Below, in pieces: positions 25,939 through 35,519 of a DNA stretch of 64,000 bases (position 1 is its first letter; each line of letters starts with the position of its first letter). The stretch is from Methanocorpusculum labreanum Z (GTDB lineage Archaea; Halobacteriota; Methanomicrobia; Methanomicrobiales; Methanocorpusculaceae): positions 1,255,921 to 1,319,920 of the forward strand of contig NC_008942.1 in assembly GCF_000015765.1 (NCBI RefSeq). Direction: 5' to 3'. The notes under the pieces are model-generated. The model searched no databases. It saw only the letters and a program-made list of their open reading frames with translations, and was not told the origin of the DNA. A program made the position numbers and the translations under genes.

Positions 25939-27630
25939 ATGACAGAAGCTACCGGCAACATCGGAGACTACGAGGAGACCTACAAGACCTTCGCAATCGA
26001 TGTCCCGAAACATTACAATTTTGCGTTCGACGTCATTGACGCCTGGGCAAAACGCGATCGCAACCACCTTGCGATGATATGGACGAACCAGGACGGTGAG
26101 GAAAAAAAGTTCACCTTCTGGGACATGATGGTCCACTCAAACGAGGCGGCAAATATCCTGATGAAGTTCGGCATCCAGAAAGGTGACCGTGTTCTTCTGA
26201 TGCTCCCGCGGGTCCCCGAGTGGTGGATCCTGGTTCTCGGTATCATGAAGCTCGGTGCCGTCTACAGTCCGTCCCCCCACATGCTCACCGTCAAGGATAT
26301 CGCCTACCGGATCAAGGTCGGCGGCTTTAAGATGGTCATCACCGACAGCGAAAATATGGCAAAGGTGGATGAGGTAGCGACCCAGTGCCCCCACCTTCAG
26401 CTCCGCATGATTGTTGACGACAAGCCGGGAGAAAAGGTCCCGATTCCCTGGATCGGCTACCAAAACGAACTCAAATATCCGGCACCCGTCTCAACCAAAC
26501 TGGTAAGCTCATCCGGGCGCAAAGTTCTTGCGACCGACCCGATGCTGATCTACTTCACGTCAGGTACCACGAAAGACCCAAAAATGGTTCTGCATGATTA
26601 TGCCCACCCGCTTGGTCAGACCGTAACGGCGAAGTTCTGGCATGACCTCACGGAACATGATGTCCACTTCACGGTCTCGGACACCGGCTGGGCAAAATGC
26701 GGCTGGGGTAAGATCTACGGTCAGTGGATCTGCGGAGCCTGTATTTTCGTGTACGACTACCGCACAAAATTCCACGCGACCGAGCTTCTCCCGCTCATCG
26801 AGCGCTACGGCATCACGTCGTTTTGTGCGCCGCCGACGATCTACCGTATGCTGATCATCGCGGATCTGAAAAAGTTCTCCTTCTCAGAACTGAGAACCTG
26901 CACGAGTGCAGGCGAGCCGCTGAACCCGGAGGTCATCCGGATCTGGCGCGAAGGAACCGGCCTTACGATCCGTGAAGGTTACGGACAGACCGAGACCTGC
27001 TGCTGTATTGCAACGCTGCCCGGCATGGAAGTCAAGCAGGGTTCGATGGGTAAACCGGTCCCAGGCTGGCATATCCAGCTCCATGACGACGACGGAAAAG
27101 AAGTGGAGAAAGGAGACATCGGCAAGATCGCGGTATCGCTGAATCCAAGACCCGTCGGGCTTGTCAGGGAGTATCTGAATAATCCGGAAGAAAATGCCGC
27201 GATGTTTGTAAACGGCTGGTATTACACCGGAGACAAAGCACGTATCGATGACGACGGATACTACTGGTTCGTCGGCAGAAACGATGATGTGATCAAGAGT
27301 TCGGGATACCGTATCTCCCCGTTCGAGGTGGAGTCAACCCTTCTTGAGCACCCTGCAGTCAAAGAGAGTGCCGTGGTCGGTTCGCCGGATGAGATCCGCG
27401 GCATGGTCATCAAAGCATTCATCGTGCTGCACGAAGGCTACGCGCCTACGGAAAAACTCGCAAAAGAGATCCAGGAGTATGTGAAGCGGACGACCGCACC
27501 CTACAAATATCCAAGACTTATCGAGTTCCTGCCGGAGCTTCCAAAGTCGTTCTCCGGAAAGATCAGACGCGGAGAACTGCGTGACCGCGAGATGAAGCGT
27601 TTCGAGACCGAAGGAAACGGCGACCAGTAA
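25939..27630 (+). CDS. MACS-type AMP-forming acyl-CoA synthetase
   Basis: The 563-residue enzyme resembles medium-chain acyl-CoA synthetases of methanogens more than true acetyl-CoA synthetase. Motifs: YFTSGTTKDPKMVLHDY (ATP loop), SDTGWAKCGWG, GYGQTETCC, YYTGDKARIDDDGYYWFVGR, and the C-terminal SFSGKIRRGELR with the adenylation lysine. It activates a short or branched carboxylic acid to the CoA thioester. It is only distantly related to the three ANL paralogs at 2-7 kb, whose motif set differs. It is alone between moaA and tRNA-Leu. Confidence 0.9.
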   Translation: MTEATGNIGDYEETYKTFAIDVPKHYNFAFDVIDAWAKRDRNHLAMIWTNQDGEEKKFTFWDMMVHSNEAANILMKFGIQKGDRVLLMLPRVPEWWILVLGIMKLGAVYSPSPHMLTVKDIAYRIKVGGFKMVITDSENMAKVDEVATQCPHLQLRMIVDDKPGEKVPIPWIGYQNELKYPAPVSTKLVSSSGRKVLATDPMLIYFTSGTTKDPKMVLHDYAHPLGQTVTAKFWHDLTEHDVHFTVSDTGWAKCGWGKIYGQWICGACIFVYDYRTKFHATELLPLIERYGITSFCAPPTIYRMLIIADLKKFSFSELRTCTSAGEPLNPEVIRIWREGTGLTIREGYGQTETCCCIATLPGMEVKQGSMGKPVPGWHIQLHDDDGKEVEKGDIGKIAVSLNPRPVGLVREYLNNPEENAAMFVNGWYYTGDKARIDDDGYYWFVGRNDDVIKSSGYRISPFEVESTLLEHPAVKESAVVGSPDEIRGMVIKAFIVLHEGYAPTEKLAKEIQEYVKRTTAPYKYPRLIEFLPELPKSFSGKIRRGELRDREMKRFETEGNGDQ

Positions 27631-27806
27631 GATAAAATCGGGCATGGTCAACAGCGCGTGAACCGGCAGACCCACACATATTTTTCTCCGCAGGCGAGCC
27701 GGTTTCCCGCGAATAAAACCGCATGTATATTTAGCAGGACATCAAATATCTAAAAGCACGTTTGTGCAGTGATTCCTTTGTTCATGCAGAGGGGTCGAGT
27801 ATATCT

Positions 27807-27891
27807 GCGAAGGTAGCCAAGCCAGGTTAAAGGCGCCAGCTTCAGGGGCTGGTCTCGTAGGAGTTCTGGGGTTCGAATCCCTTCCTTCGCA
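27807..27891 (+). tRNA. tRNA-Leu (anticodon CAG)
   Basis: The 85-base gene has acceptor GCGAAGG/CCTTCGC with discriminator A, a long variable arm (CTCGTAGGAG) and anticodon loop TTCAGGG, giving CAG. No CCA or intron. The remaining 290 bases up to the exporter gene hold only short T-rich and TTCG-rich stretches with no gene I can support. Confidence 0.95.
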
Positions 27892-28181
27892 CTTGTTTTT
27901 TACAGTTCTTTAGTATGTTAGTATGAATGCAGAGTCTTGTATTCTATCTCTCTTTTTTTTCGGGGATCATCCCGGCACCACGTTTAGTGCATTTCGCTGG
28001 TTTTCGCTGTTTTCGTGTGGGGTGCGGACTATGTCTCCCATCCAGCTGATTCTTTCTCTTTCGTGTTTTCATGGACGTTTTTGTGAATTTCGTGTGATGG
28101 CGGATAGATGCCAAAACAACTCAAAACATCATGAACCTGACGAATAAAAAAAGCCCGCACCCTTTTTCTAAAAAAAAAGAA

Positions 28182-30101
28182 TTATTCCAGCTCGAATGCG
28201 CCCGTATACAGCTGATGGTACTTACCTTTCTCGGAGATAAGCTTCGTATGCGTCCCGCGTTCGATGATCCGTCCCGACTCGAGAACCATGATCACGTCCG
28301 CATTATGCACCGTCGAAAGACGGTGAGCGATCACAAAGACCGTACGTCCCTTCATCAGAGAATCCATACCTGCCTGGACGATCGCCTCCGTTCTCGTATC
28401 GATACTCGACGTCGCCTCATCCAGGATCATCACCGGAGGATTTGCCACCGCAGCCCGTGCGATGGATAAAAGCTGCCGCTGACCCTGGGAAAGGCTTCCG
28501 CCGTCTCCTTCCAGAATCGTATCGTATCCTTCGGGAAGTCTCGTGATGAAGTCATGAGCGTTTGCGAGACGTGCCGCCGCATACACCTCCTCATCCGTCG
28601 CATCCAGCTTCCCGTACCTGATGTTTTCCCTGACCGTTCCCGTAAACAGATTCGTATCCTGCAGCACGATCCCAAGCGAATGCCTAAGATCGGCTTTTCT
28701 GATCCGCTTCACATCGATGCCGTCGTAGAATATCTCGCCTTCCTGCACATCGTAAAACCGGTTGATCAGATTGGTGATCGTCGTTTTCCCGGCACCCGTC
28801 GCTCCGACGAACGCCACCTTCTGACCCGGGTTTGCATACACGGAAACGTCATGCAGGACCTCCTTGTCCGGCGTATAGCCAAAGCTTACATCGCGGAGCT
28901 GCACATCCCCTTCCAGTTTTGTATAGACCGGAGAGCCGTCAACGATCTCCTTCCATGCCCAGATGCCCGTAAATGCCGGAGCCTCGGTGAGGACCGATCC
29001 TTCATACTGCGCATTAACGAGCGTGACATCTCCCGTATCCTCCTCTTCCGGTTCGTCCAGCAGTTTGAAGATCCGTTCTGCGCCGGCAAGGGCCATGACA
29101 ACCGAACTCATCTGCTGGGAAACCTGACTGACCGGCATCATGAAACTTCTGCTCAGCTGGAGGAAGGCCGCGATCCCTCCAAGGGTCAAACCGCCGACCC
29201 CGCCGATCGCGAGCGCACCGCCGACGACGGCCACCAGAACATACTGGATATTTCCAAGATTCATGACGATCGGCATGAAAATATTGGCAAAGGTGTTTGC
29301 CGACTTCGCATGTCCGCGCAGTTCATCGTTCATCACATCGAACTCGGCTTTGACCTGATCCTCGTGACAGAAAACCTTGACGACCTTCTGCCCGTTGATC
29401 ATCTCCTCGATATACCCGTTCACGGTTCCAAGCGACTTCTGCTGACGGACAAAATACACCGCACTCTTTCCCCCGACATTCTTCATCACGAAGAACAGCA
29501 CGAACACCATGACCACAACGAGGAGCGTCAAAGGACCACTCGTATAGATCATGGCGCAGAAGACGAAGATGATGGTGATTATCGATGAAAACACCTGGGG
29601 AACGCTCTGTGAAAGCATCTGATGCAGCGTTTCGGTATCATTTGTGTAATGGCTCATCGTGTCGCCGAACTTATGCGTGTCGAAGTACCGGATGGGTAAC
29701 TTCTGCATATGGACAAACATGTCGTCACGGATCCGTTTCATGACCCCCTGGGAAATGATGACCATCAGTCTGCTATAGATAAGGGTCGAAACAACACCGC
29801 AGAGGAAGATGACCGCCATGAAGAGGATGGCCTGGAGAAGCCCGGTGAACACCGGATTTTCCACACCGATAAGCGGGGTGATGTAGTCATCGATCAGCAC
29901 TTCCAGGAAAAGCGAACCAATCACGCCGGCAAGAGTGCTGAGGATAATACAAACGACGACGGCGCCGAGCGTTACCTTGTACATACCCGGCAGATAGGAA
30001 AGAAGACGTTTCAGCGTCTTTTTCACATCATTGGGTTTGTTTCCGACAACGGGAATCCCGGGACGCTTGCCGCCGCTTGGTCCATGATTCATGGGAGGCA
30101 T
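28182..30101 (-). CDS. ABC exporter subunit, canonical ATPase site half
   Basis: A 639-residue fused exporter half: a six-helix membrane domain (about residues 40-340) and a nucleotide-binding domain. It has Walker A GATGAGKTT, the signature LSQGQRQLL and Walker B MILDEATSSID with the catalytic Glu. The N terminus carries a short proline/glycine-rich cytoplasmic stretch. It begins in a TAATG overlap with the preceding exporter gene and has GGAGGTGAGGAG just upstream. The two must form a heterodimer. The substrate is unknown; relatives export drugs, lipids or peptides. Confidence 0.93.
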   Translation of the reverse strand: MPPMNHGPSGGKRPGIPVVGNKPNDVKKTLKRLLSYLPGMYKVTLGAVVVCIILSTLAGVIGSLFLEVLIDDYITPLIGVENPVFTGLLQAILFMAVIFLCGVVSTLIYSRLMVIISQGVMKRIRDDMFVHMQKLPIRYFDTHKFGDTMSHYTNDTETLHQMLSQSVPQVFSSIITIIFVFCAMIYTSGPLTLLVVVMVFVLFFVMKNVGGKSAVYFVRQQKSLGTVNGYIEEMINGQKVVKVFCHEDQVKAEFDVMNDELRGHAKSANTFANIFMPIVMNLGNIQYVLVAVVGGALAIGGVGGLTLGGIAAFLQLSRSFMMPVSQVSQQMSSVVMALAGAERIFKLLDEPEEEDTGDVTLVNAQYEGSVLTEAPAFTGIWAWKEIVDGSPVYTKLEGDVQLRDVSFGYTPDKEVLHDVSVYANPGQKVAFVGATGAGKTTITNLINRFYDVQEGEIFYDGIDVKRIRKADLRHSLGIVLQDTNLFTGTVRENIRYGKLDATDEEVYAAARLANAHDFITRLPEGYDTILEGDGGSLSQGQRQLLSIARAAVANPPVMILDEATSSIDTRTEAIVQAGMDSLMKGRTVFVIAHRLSTVHNADVIMVLESGRIIERGTHTKLISEKGKYHQLYTGAFELE

Positions 30102-31837
30102 TACTCCTCACCTCCCTTCTGCTGGGTCGAATAGACCTCCTGATAGATCGGATTGTTCTGCAGGAGCTCAGCGTGCGTGCCGACCGCATTGATGTGGCCG
30201 CCGTCCATCACGATGATCTTGTCCGCATGCTCGACCGAAGAGATCCGCTGCGTGATGATGATCTTTGTTGTATCCGGGATCTCGGTCATCAGCGCCTGCC
30301 TGATCTGCGCATCCGTTTTAGTATCAACGGCACTCGTCGAATCATCCAGAATGAGGATCTTCGGCTTTTTCAAGAGAGCCCGGGCGATGCATAATCTCTG
30401 TTTCTGACCGCCGGAGACGTTTGACCCGCCCTGTTCGATTCTTGTGTCGTACTTCTCGGGATAATGCTGGATGAATTCGTCGGCGCACGCCAGTTTGCTG
30501 ACGCGGATCAGCTCCTCGTCCGATGCATCGGGATTTCCCCATTTGAGATTGTCCTTTATGGTGCCGGAGAACAGCACGTTTTTCTGCAGAACAACGGCGA
30601 CCTGATCGCGAAGGGTCGTCAGATCATACTTGCGAACATCCACTCCCCCGACCATGACCGATCCGCCGGTCACATCATAGAGACGGGGGATCAGCTGGAC
30701 GAGCGTCGTTTTGGAACTGCCGGTCCCGCCAAGTATCCCGATCGTCTCGCCGGATTTAATCTCCAGATTGATCTTCTGAAGACAGATCCTTTCAGCATCG
30801 GTGGAGTAGCTGAAGTCGACATCGCGGAAGCTTATATCGCCGTTTTCGACAACGAACACCGGATCCTCTGGGTTCGTGAGATTGCTCTCTTCATCGAGGA
30901 TCTCGACGATACGTTTCGCAGATGCACGGGACATGGTGATCATCACAAAAATCATGGCAAGCATCATCAGACTCATTAAAATCTGCATCGTATAGGCAAA
31001 CAGACTGACCAGTTCACCCGTGGACAAGGTCCCGGCAACGATGAACTGGGCCCCGAACCAGGAAACGAGAAGGATCGCCGCGTAGACAACGAACTGCATC
31101 AAGGGGCTGACGAATGCAAGCAGTTTTTCAGCATGGGAAAAGTATCCGTAGATGTCCTTTGAGACGTCTTTGAACTTTTCCACTTCATACTCATCACGGA
31201 CATAGGATTTTACGACCCGGATGCCCCGGAGATTTTCCTGAACGACTTTGTTGAGCCGGTCGAATGTCTTGAATACCTTCTCGAATATGGGCTGGACCCT
31301 GGTGATAATAAGGTACATCCCAACACCCAGAATGGGAATAAGCACAAGATAGATGATGGAAAGCTCGGGGTTGATGATGATGACCATGACGTAGGACAAG
31401 ATCAACATCAAAGGACAGCGGACCGCTACCCTCATCAGCATCTGATAGGCATTCTGCACATTTGTAACGTCGGTGGTGAGCCTCGTAACAATACTCGGGG
31501 TAGAGAATTTGTCGATGTTTGCAAACGAGAAACTCTGCACATTATAGAATATATCGTGCCGGAGATTGCGTGCAAATCCGGATGACGCGGATGCAGCGAA
31601 TTTTCCGGCGAGAATGCCGAATATGAGCGAGAATATTGCCGAGAGGAACAAGACAAGACCAAGCCGGAGAATGACTCCCATGTTTCCTGCGGTGATCCCG
31701 TCGTCGATGAGGCTTGCAAGAATCAACGGGATGATTACATCCATCACCACCTCTAACGAAACGAACAGCGGGGTTATGAGACTGTCTTTTTTAAACTCGC
31801 GGATAGAGCCGGCCAGGCGCTCAATGATATGATTCAT
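30101..31837 (-). CDS. ABC exporter subunit, degenerate ATPase site half
   Basis: The 578-residue partner has a six-helix membrane domain and an ATPase domain with Walker A GGTGSSKTT, signature VSGGQKQRL and Walker B ILILDDSTSAVD. The catalytic Glu after Walker B is replaced by Asp (DD instead of DE), the hallmark of the degenerate site in heterodimeric exporters such as TM287/288. The gene overlaps the MarR gene upstream by 4 bases (31834-31837) and the partner downstream by one base, so the three form one operon. Confidence 0.93.
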   Translation of the reverse strand: MNHIIERLAGSIREFKKDSLITPLFVSLEVVMDVIIPLILASLIDDGITAGNMGVILRLGLVLFLSAIFSLIFGILAGKFAASASSGFARNLRHDIFYNVQSFSFANIDKFSTPSIVTRLTTDVTNVQNAYQMLMRVAVRCPLMLILSYVMVIIINPELSIIYLVLIPILGVGMYLIITRVQPIFEKVFKTFDRLNKVVQENLRGIRVVKSYVRDEYEVEKFKDVSKDIYGYFSHAEKLLAFVSPLMQFVVYAAILLVSWFGAQFIVAGTLSTGELVSLFAYTMQILMSLMMLAMIFVMITMSRASAKRIVEILDEESNLTNPEDPVFVVENGDISFRDVDFSYSTDAERICLQKINLEIKSGETIGILGGTGSSKTTLVQLIPRLYDVTGGSVMVGGVDVRKYDLTTLRDQVAVVLQKNVLFSGTIKDNLKWGNPDASDEELIRVSKLACADEFIQHYPEKYDTRIEQGGSNVSGGQKQRLCIARALLKKPKILILDDSTSAVDTKTDAQIRQALMTEIPDTTKIIITQRISSVEHADKIIVMDGGHINAVGTHAELLQNNPIYQEVYSTQQKGGEE

Positions 31838-32277
31838 ACAAGCTCCTCAAGATTGGTTTTCATTTTCCAGATAAGGGATCTGAAAACTGCCAGTTCCTCT
31901 GGCGAGATTCCTTTGGTCATCTGCTCTTCAAGATCAGTGAGATTGTGATGCGCCTGCCGGCTGACGGCAAGTGCCTTTTCCGTGAGTATGATCTTTTTGA
32001 GTCTGGCATCGTACTCGACGGGCTCTCTTTTGATGAGTTCGTTCTTTTCCATGAGCTGAAGGATACCGGTGGCCGTTGAGCGCCGGATGGAAAATTTCGT
32101 CTCGATATCCTTTTGAAAAATATCATCCTTCGGTGAATGATAGATATATCCGATGATCTGGATCTGTGTGCCGGTGATATTGTACAGAGGCCCAAATGAC
32201 GCAGCAGTGTCCAGATTTCGTTTTATATGATTTGAAAGGATCTTGATTAATATCGCTATTGGCAGTCTGTCATCCAT
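31834..32277 (-). CDS. MarR-family transcription regulator
   Basis: A 147-residue winged-helix protein of MarR type: the DNA-binding part reads FQKDIETKFSIRRSTATGILQLMEKNELIKREP and the dimer helices lie at both ends. It is the first gene of the operon with the two exporter subunits. MarR proteins often repress an adjacent efflux system until a ligand binds, so autoregulation of this operon is likely. The start at 32277 faces an AT-rich region. Confidence 0.9.
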   Translation of the reverse strand: MDDRLPIAILIKILSNHIKRNLDTAASFGPLYNITGTQIQIIGYIYHSPKDDIFQKDIETKFSIRRSTATGILQLMEKNELIKREPVEYDARLKKIILTEKALAVSRQAHHNLTDLEEQMTKGISPEELAVFRSLIWKMKTNLEELV

Positions 32278-32408
32278 ATATGAAAAATGGTTAGGGGGCT
32301 AACAATATATACATTTGCTGTCAGCGCATCAAAGATGGATAAAAAGCGCCGCGGTACATCGGCGAATTCAAAAAAAAACGGCGGATCGAAAAAAAGAGTT
32401 GGTATGAT

Positions 32409-33800
32409 TTAGTATGTTGCAAGGTAGCGGTTAAGCTCCCAGTCAGTGATATGCTTGGAGAAATCTCCCCACTCGAGTTCACCGAGACGGTTGATCTGCG
32501 AAACCACATGCTCGCCGAGAACACTGCAGAGCAGCGGATCGTTCATCAGAGCGGTGTTTGCCTCATGGAGACTCCAGGGGAGGCAGCGTATTCCTTCAGC
32601 TGCACGCTCTTCCGCGCTCATTCTGAAAATATTTTTGTCCACGCTCTCCGGGGGCTCAATCTTCTGGGTAACGCCTTCCATACCGGCTGCAAGCATCACG
32701 GCAAACGTGAGATACGGGTTGCAGGTCGGGTCCGGGCTGCGCAGTTCGGCGCGGGTACTTTTGCCGCGGGACGAGGGAACTCTGATAAGGGCGGAACGGT
32801 TCATCGCAGACCAGCCGACATAGACCGGAGCTTCGTATCCCGGGATAAGCCGCTTGTACGAGTTCACCGTCGGGTTTGCGATACGGGTGATTCCATCGAT
32901 ATGTTTGAGAATTCCGGCAATAAAATGACGGGCGGTGTCGGAGAGCTGGTGTTCTCCTTCGGGATCAAAGAATGCATTCTGTCCGTCCTTCATCAGCGAA
33001 CAGTTGACATGCATCCCGGAACCGTTGATGCCGTAGATCGGTTTTGCCATGAAAGTGGCATGCAGACCGCGGTGAAGAGCGAGCGTTTTTGCAACAAACT
33101 TGAAGGTAACAACCTTATCTGCCATGGCAAGGGCGTTGCCGTAGGTGAAATCGATCTCGTGCTGGGAGGGTGCGACCTCGTGATGGGATGCTTCGATATC
33201 AAATCCCATCTCGGAAAGGGAGGTCACTAAATCGCGGCGGACATCCTCTCCGGGGTCGGTCGGGGTCTGATCGAAGTATCCTCCGTGATCCTGAAGTTCC
33301 ACCGAGGGGTGGCCATTGATCAGTCTGAAGAGGAAAAACTCCATCTCGGGGCCGACATTGAAGGTGTATCCGAGTTTTGCCGCTTTTTCCAGCTGCTGAC
33401 GGAGAATATACCGCGGGTCCCCGATGAACGGTTCGCCGCGGGTCGTATAAACATCGCAGATGAATCGGGCAACCCGGTATTTCTCATCGGACCAGGGAAT
33501 GATCTGATATGTTGCCGGCTCGGGCCGGAGCACCATATCCGACTCTTCCAGTCTCGCAAACCCCTGAATTGAAGAACCGTCGAAACTGATACCCTCAGTT
33601 AAGGCTTTCTTCATCTGTTTCGTCGGAATCGCGACATTTTTCGGTTTGCCCACCATGTCCGAGAACTGGAGGAGAACCGACCGTACATTGTCATTCTCAA
33701 GCTGTTTGAGAACTGCGTCAATCAACTCCGCACGGTCGCCGCCGTGTGAAGCGGCAAGAGAGCCAAAAGGACTTTTACGCTCGTCAGAAACCATGCTCAT
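32409..33800 (-). CDS. glnA: Glutamine synthetase, type I alpha
   Basis: The enzyme makes glutamine from glutamate, ammonia and ATP. Motifs: DGSSIQGFARLEESDM, VGPEMEFFLF, the metal-site HHEVAPSQHEIDF, NGSGMHVNCS and RVPSSRGKSTRAELRSPDPTCNPYL. The Arg in GFARLEESD matches the GSI-alpha form regulated by feedback, and no adenylylation-type Tyr loop is seen. I use the ATG at 33800 (MSMVSDERK, 463 residues); 33794 is possible. The reading frame extends to 33854, but those residues do not resemble glutamine synthetase. Confidence 0.95.
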   Translation of the reverse strand: MSMVSDERKSPFGSLAASHGGDRAELIDAVLKQLENDNVRSVLLQFSDMVGKPKNVAIPTKQMKKALTEGISFDGSSIQGFARLEESDMVLRPEPATYQIIPWSDEKYRVARFICDVYTTRGEPFIGDPRYILRQQLEKAAKLGYTFNVGPEMEFFLFRLINGHPSVELQDHGGYFDQTPTDPGEDVRRDLVTSLSEMGFDIEASHHEVAPSQHEIDFTYGNALAMADKVVTFKFVAKTLALHRGLHATFMAKPIYGINGSGMHVNCSLMKDGQNAFFDPEGEHQLSDTARHFIAGILKHIDGITRIANPTVNSYKRLIPGYEAPVYVGWSAMNRSALIRVPSSRGKSTRAELRSPDPTCNPYLTFAVMLAAGMEGVTQKIEPPESVDKNIFRMSAEERAAEGIRCLPWSLHEANTALMNDPLLCSVLGEHVVSQINRLGELEWGDFSKHITDWELNRYLATY

Positions 33801-33823
33801 ATATGAGTGGTGAAGGCTAATAA

Positions 33824-33895
33824 ATGTCAAGTTCGAATCCGGGCGCATGACCATTTTTCAGCAGGGGATTTTCTGGAAAACTTGACATACCAGAA
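33824..33895. promoter_or_regulatory. Inverted repeats between glnA and the divergent flavoprotein gene
   Basis: ATGTCAAGTT (33824-33833) is the exact reverse complement of AACTTGACAT (33879-33888), 45 bases apart. Overlapping the right copy, TTCTGG (33871-33876) and CCAGAA (33890-33895) form a second inverted pair around it. They lie in the intergenic region of two divergent genes and could be operators; no known archaeal nitrogen-regulator consensus is matched exactly. Confidence 0.4.
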
Positions 33896-33912
33896 CAGTA
33901 CAATTTATCACC

Positions 33913-34314
33913 ATGGCATTACTTACTGCAGAACTCAAAGAGCAGATTGCCAAAGTCGGCGTATGTCATCTGGTCACCGCATCCAAAGCCGGTGTCCCGA
34001 ACGCAGCCCCGATGGGCGCAATCTGGGTCATGGACAATGACACGATCTGGATTTCAAATAATTTCATGAACAAAACTATCGCAAACATCAAAGAGAATCC
34101 ACAGGTCTCTCTTCTGGTGTGGAGCCGTGATATCGGCAACTGTTTCCAGTTGAAAGGAACTGCCGCAGTGGAAGCGGGAACCGCCGACCACAAAAAAATG
34201 AAGGAGCTTCTTGACGCGAAAAAACCCGGACTGCCGGGAAAAGAACTGGTCAAGATCACCGTCAAGGAAATTTTCACCTGCATGCCCGGACCGGACGCAG
34301 GGAAAAAACTCTAA
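33913..34314 (+). CDS. Pyridoxamine 5'-phosphate oxidase-family flavin-binding protein
   Basis: The 133-residue protein has the split-barrel FMN-binding fold. The start KVGVCHLVTASKAGVPNAAPMG and the strand TIWISNNFMNKTIANIKENPQVSLLVW are typical of small PNPOx-like proteins, which bind FMN or F420 and whose reactions are often unknown. It is divergent from glnA. Its stop lies 9 bases before the left terminus of repeat copy B. Confidence 0.85.
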   Translation: MALLTAELKEQIAKVGVCHLVTASKAGVPNAAPMGAIWVMDNDTIWISNNFMNKTIANIKENPQVSLLVWSRDIGNCFQLKGTAAVEAGTADHKKMKELLDAKKPGLPGKELVKITVKEIFTCMPGPDAGKKL

Positions 34315-34323
34315 CTTTTTTTT

Positions 34324-34768
34324 AATAGGACTTACGCGATGTGCTCTCTATCCAATTTGGGGAGGATACGGCTGGGTGTGGAAACATGAATCAATTTAAC
34401 CGCGAATAAGCCCAAATGGGCTTCGCCTACGCAGGAATCGCACGCCGGCTGGAAAAGTCCACGAGCTAAAAGCTCGTGAGACGTCTCAAGAGCCTCTGGC
34501 TCTTGGACAAATGCTGTAGGAAAAACCGGCGTGCCGGTTTTTCTCTCAGTTAACCTCTCTTTTTGTGTAATCGAAAAAATAATCAAACAACAGAAAAACC
34601 CGCACGCGGGTTTTTCCCACAGCATTTTTCAAGAGAGGGTGCGATTCTGCGCAGGCGATAAGCCGGAGCAGAGCAGCCGAACGTAAGGAAAATGCGATTC
34701 GCGGATATTCGTGGAGATTCGCGGTTCTTTTCTTCATCCATCCACACCAACACCGTGTAAGTCCTATT
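34324..34768 (+). repeat. Long inverted-repeat element, copy B (445 bp)
   Basis: Left terminus AATAGGACTTACGCGATGTG (34324-34343) and the right terminus at 34749-34768 (inverted AATAGGACTTACACGGTGTT) match at 17 of 20 positions. The right subterminal arm (about 34655-34735), including AACGTAAGGAAAATGCGATT and GGAGATTCGCGGTTC, is shared with copy C in inverted orientation. The core differs from A and C and holds several small hairpins, such as CACGAGCTAAAAGCTCGTG and AAACCGGCGTGCCGGTTT. It lies between the flavin protein and the DUF2150 gene. Confidence 0.82.
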
Positions 34769-34877
34769 CTGACCAAATGATCCCCGAATATCTTTAGATC
34801 AGAGAACGGGATGCTGCACACCCATAATCAAACACAAGTTCTATTACCACACTAAACCGAACTATTTGTAAGAAAGC

Positions 34878-35519
34878 ATGGCTGCCAAAAAAAGTAAGAA
34901 AACAGCTGAGCCGGAAGCTGCTCCCAAGCTCTTTTATATCTTCTACAATCAGGAGAGATGGGACAACTGGCTCAAGACCCTCGAAACCGCCGACTGGGAA
35001 GGGGACGAGGACTCAGATGAGATGCCGGAAGGATTCAGAATTCTGGACGGATTTTCCGATGACATTACGCTTGCCGTAATCAAGATCATCCGTCTCTTCC
35101 AGAACGGCAGAATACCCCTTGAAGAAGCAAGAACGAAACTCCGCAGTGTCGAAGAGATCGTTATGGCCGAAGTCATGGGCGAGGAACTCGCAGAGATCGT
35201 CGGATCGATGCAGGTCTCCCTTGTCGTCCTCTTCGCTGCTGCGCAGAAGTACCTTGAAGAGACCTATCCGCCAGCTGAAGAGATCAAAAATCTCGTCAAA
35301 GAGGGACGTAAAGTCGTCGAAAAAGATCCCGAAAAGGCACTTGATATCGCCTCTTCGATCGGGTCCGCCGTCATCAACGGAGCTTCCTGTTGCGGGAAAT
35401 ACGTAAAAGACACCGATGAGCCGACCCTCTTCGACGAGTGGCTCGTCGAGGTCGAACGGATCGCCGACGCCGTGAAATCTCTCAAAGACTTTGACGAGGA
35501 AGCCGGAGAAAGCTCGTGA
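34878..35519 (+). CDS. DUF2150-family archaeal protein
   Basis: The 213-residue acidic, mostly helical protein starts with a lysine-rich stretch MAAKKSKKTAEPEA, then LFYIFYNQERWDNWLKTLE and ITLAVIKIIRLFQNGRI. From memory this matches DUF2150, a family restricted to euryarchaea with no known function. There is no signal peptide or catalytic motif. It overlaps the next gene by four bases (GTGA), indicating coupled translation. Confidence 0.75.
   Translation: MAAKKSKKTAEPEAAPKLFYIFYNQERWDNWLKTLETADWEGDEDSDEMPEGFRILDGFSDDITLAVIKIIRLFQNGRIPLEEARTKLRSVEEIVMAEVMGEELAEIVGSMQVSLVVLFAAAQKYLEETYPPAEEIKNLVKEGRKVVEKDPEKALDIASSIGSAVINGASCCGKYVKDTDEPTLFDEWLVEVERIADAVKSLKDFDEEAGESS

Noticed and set aside
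27892-28181. Possible degenerate fourth copy of the palindromic element
   Set aside because: It has TTCG-rich stretches but neither the 20-bp terminus nor the CCGCGAAT arm.
33801-33854. Longer N terminus for glutamine synthetase
   Set aside because: The added 18 residues do not match the family and would cover most of the divergent regulatory region.
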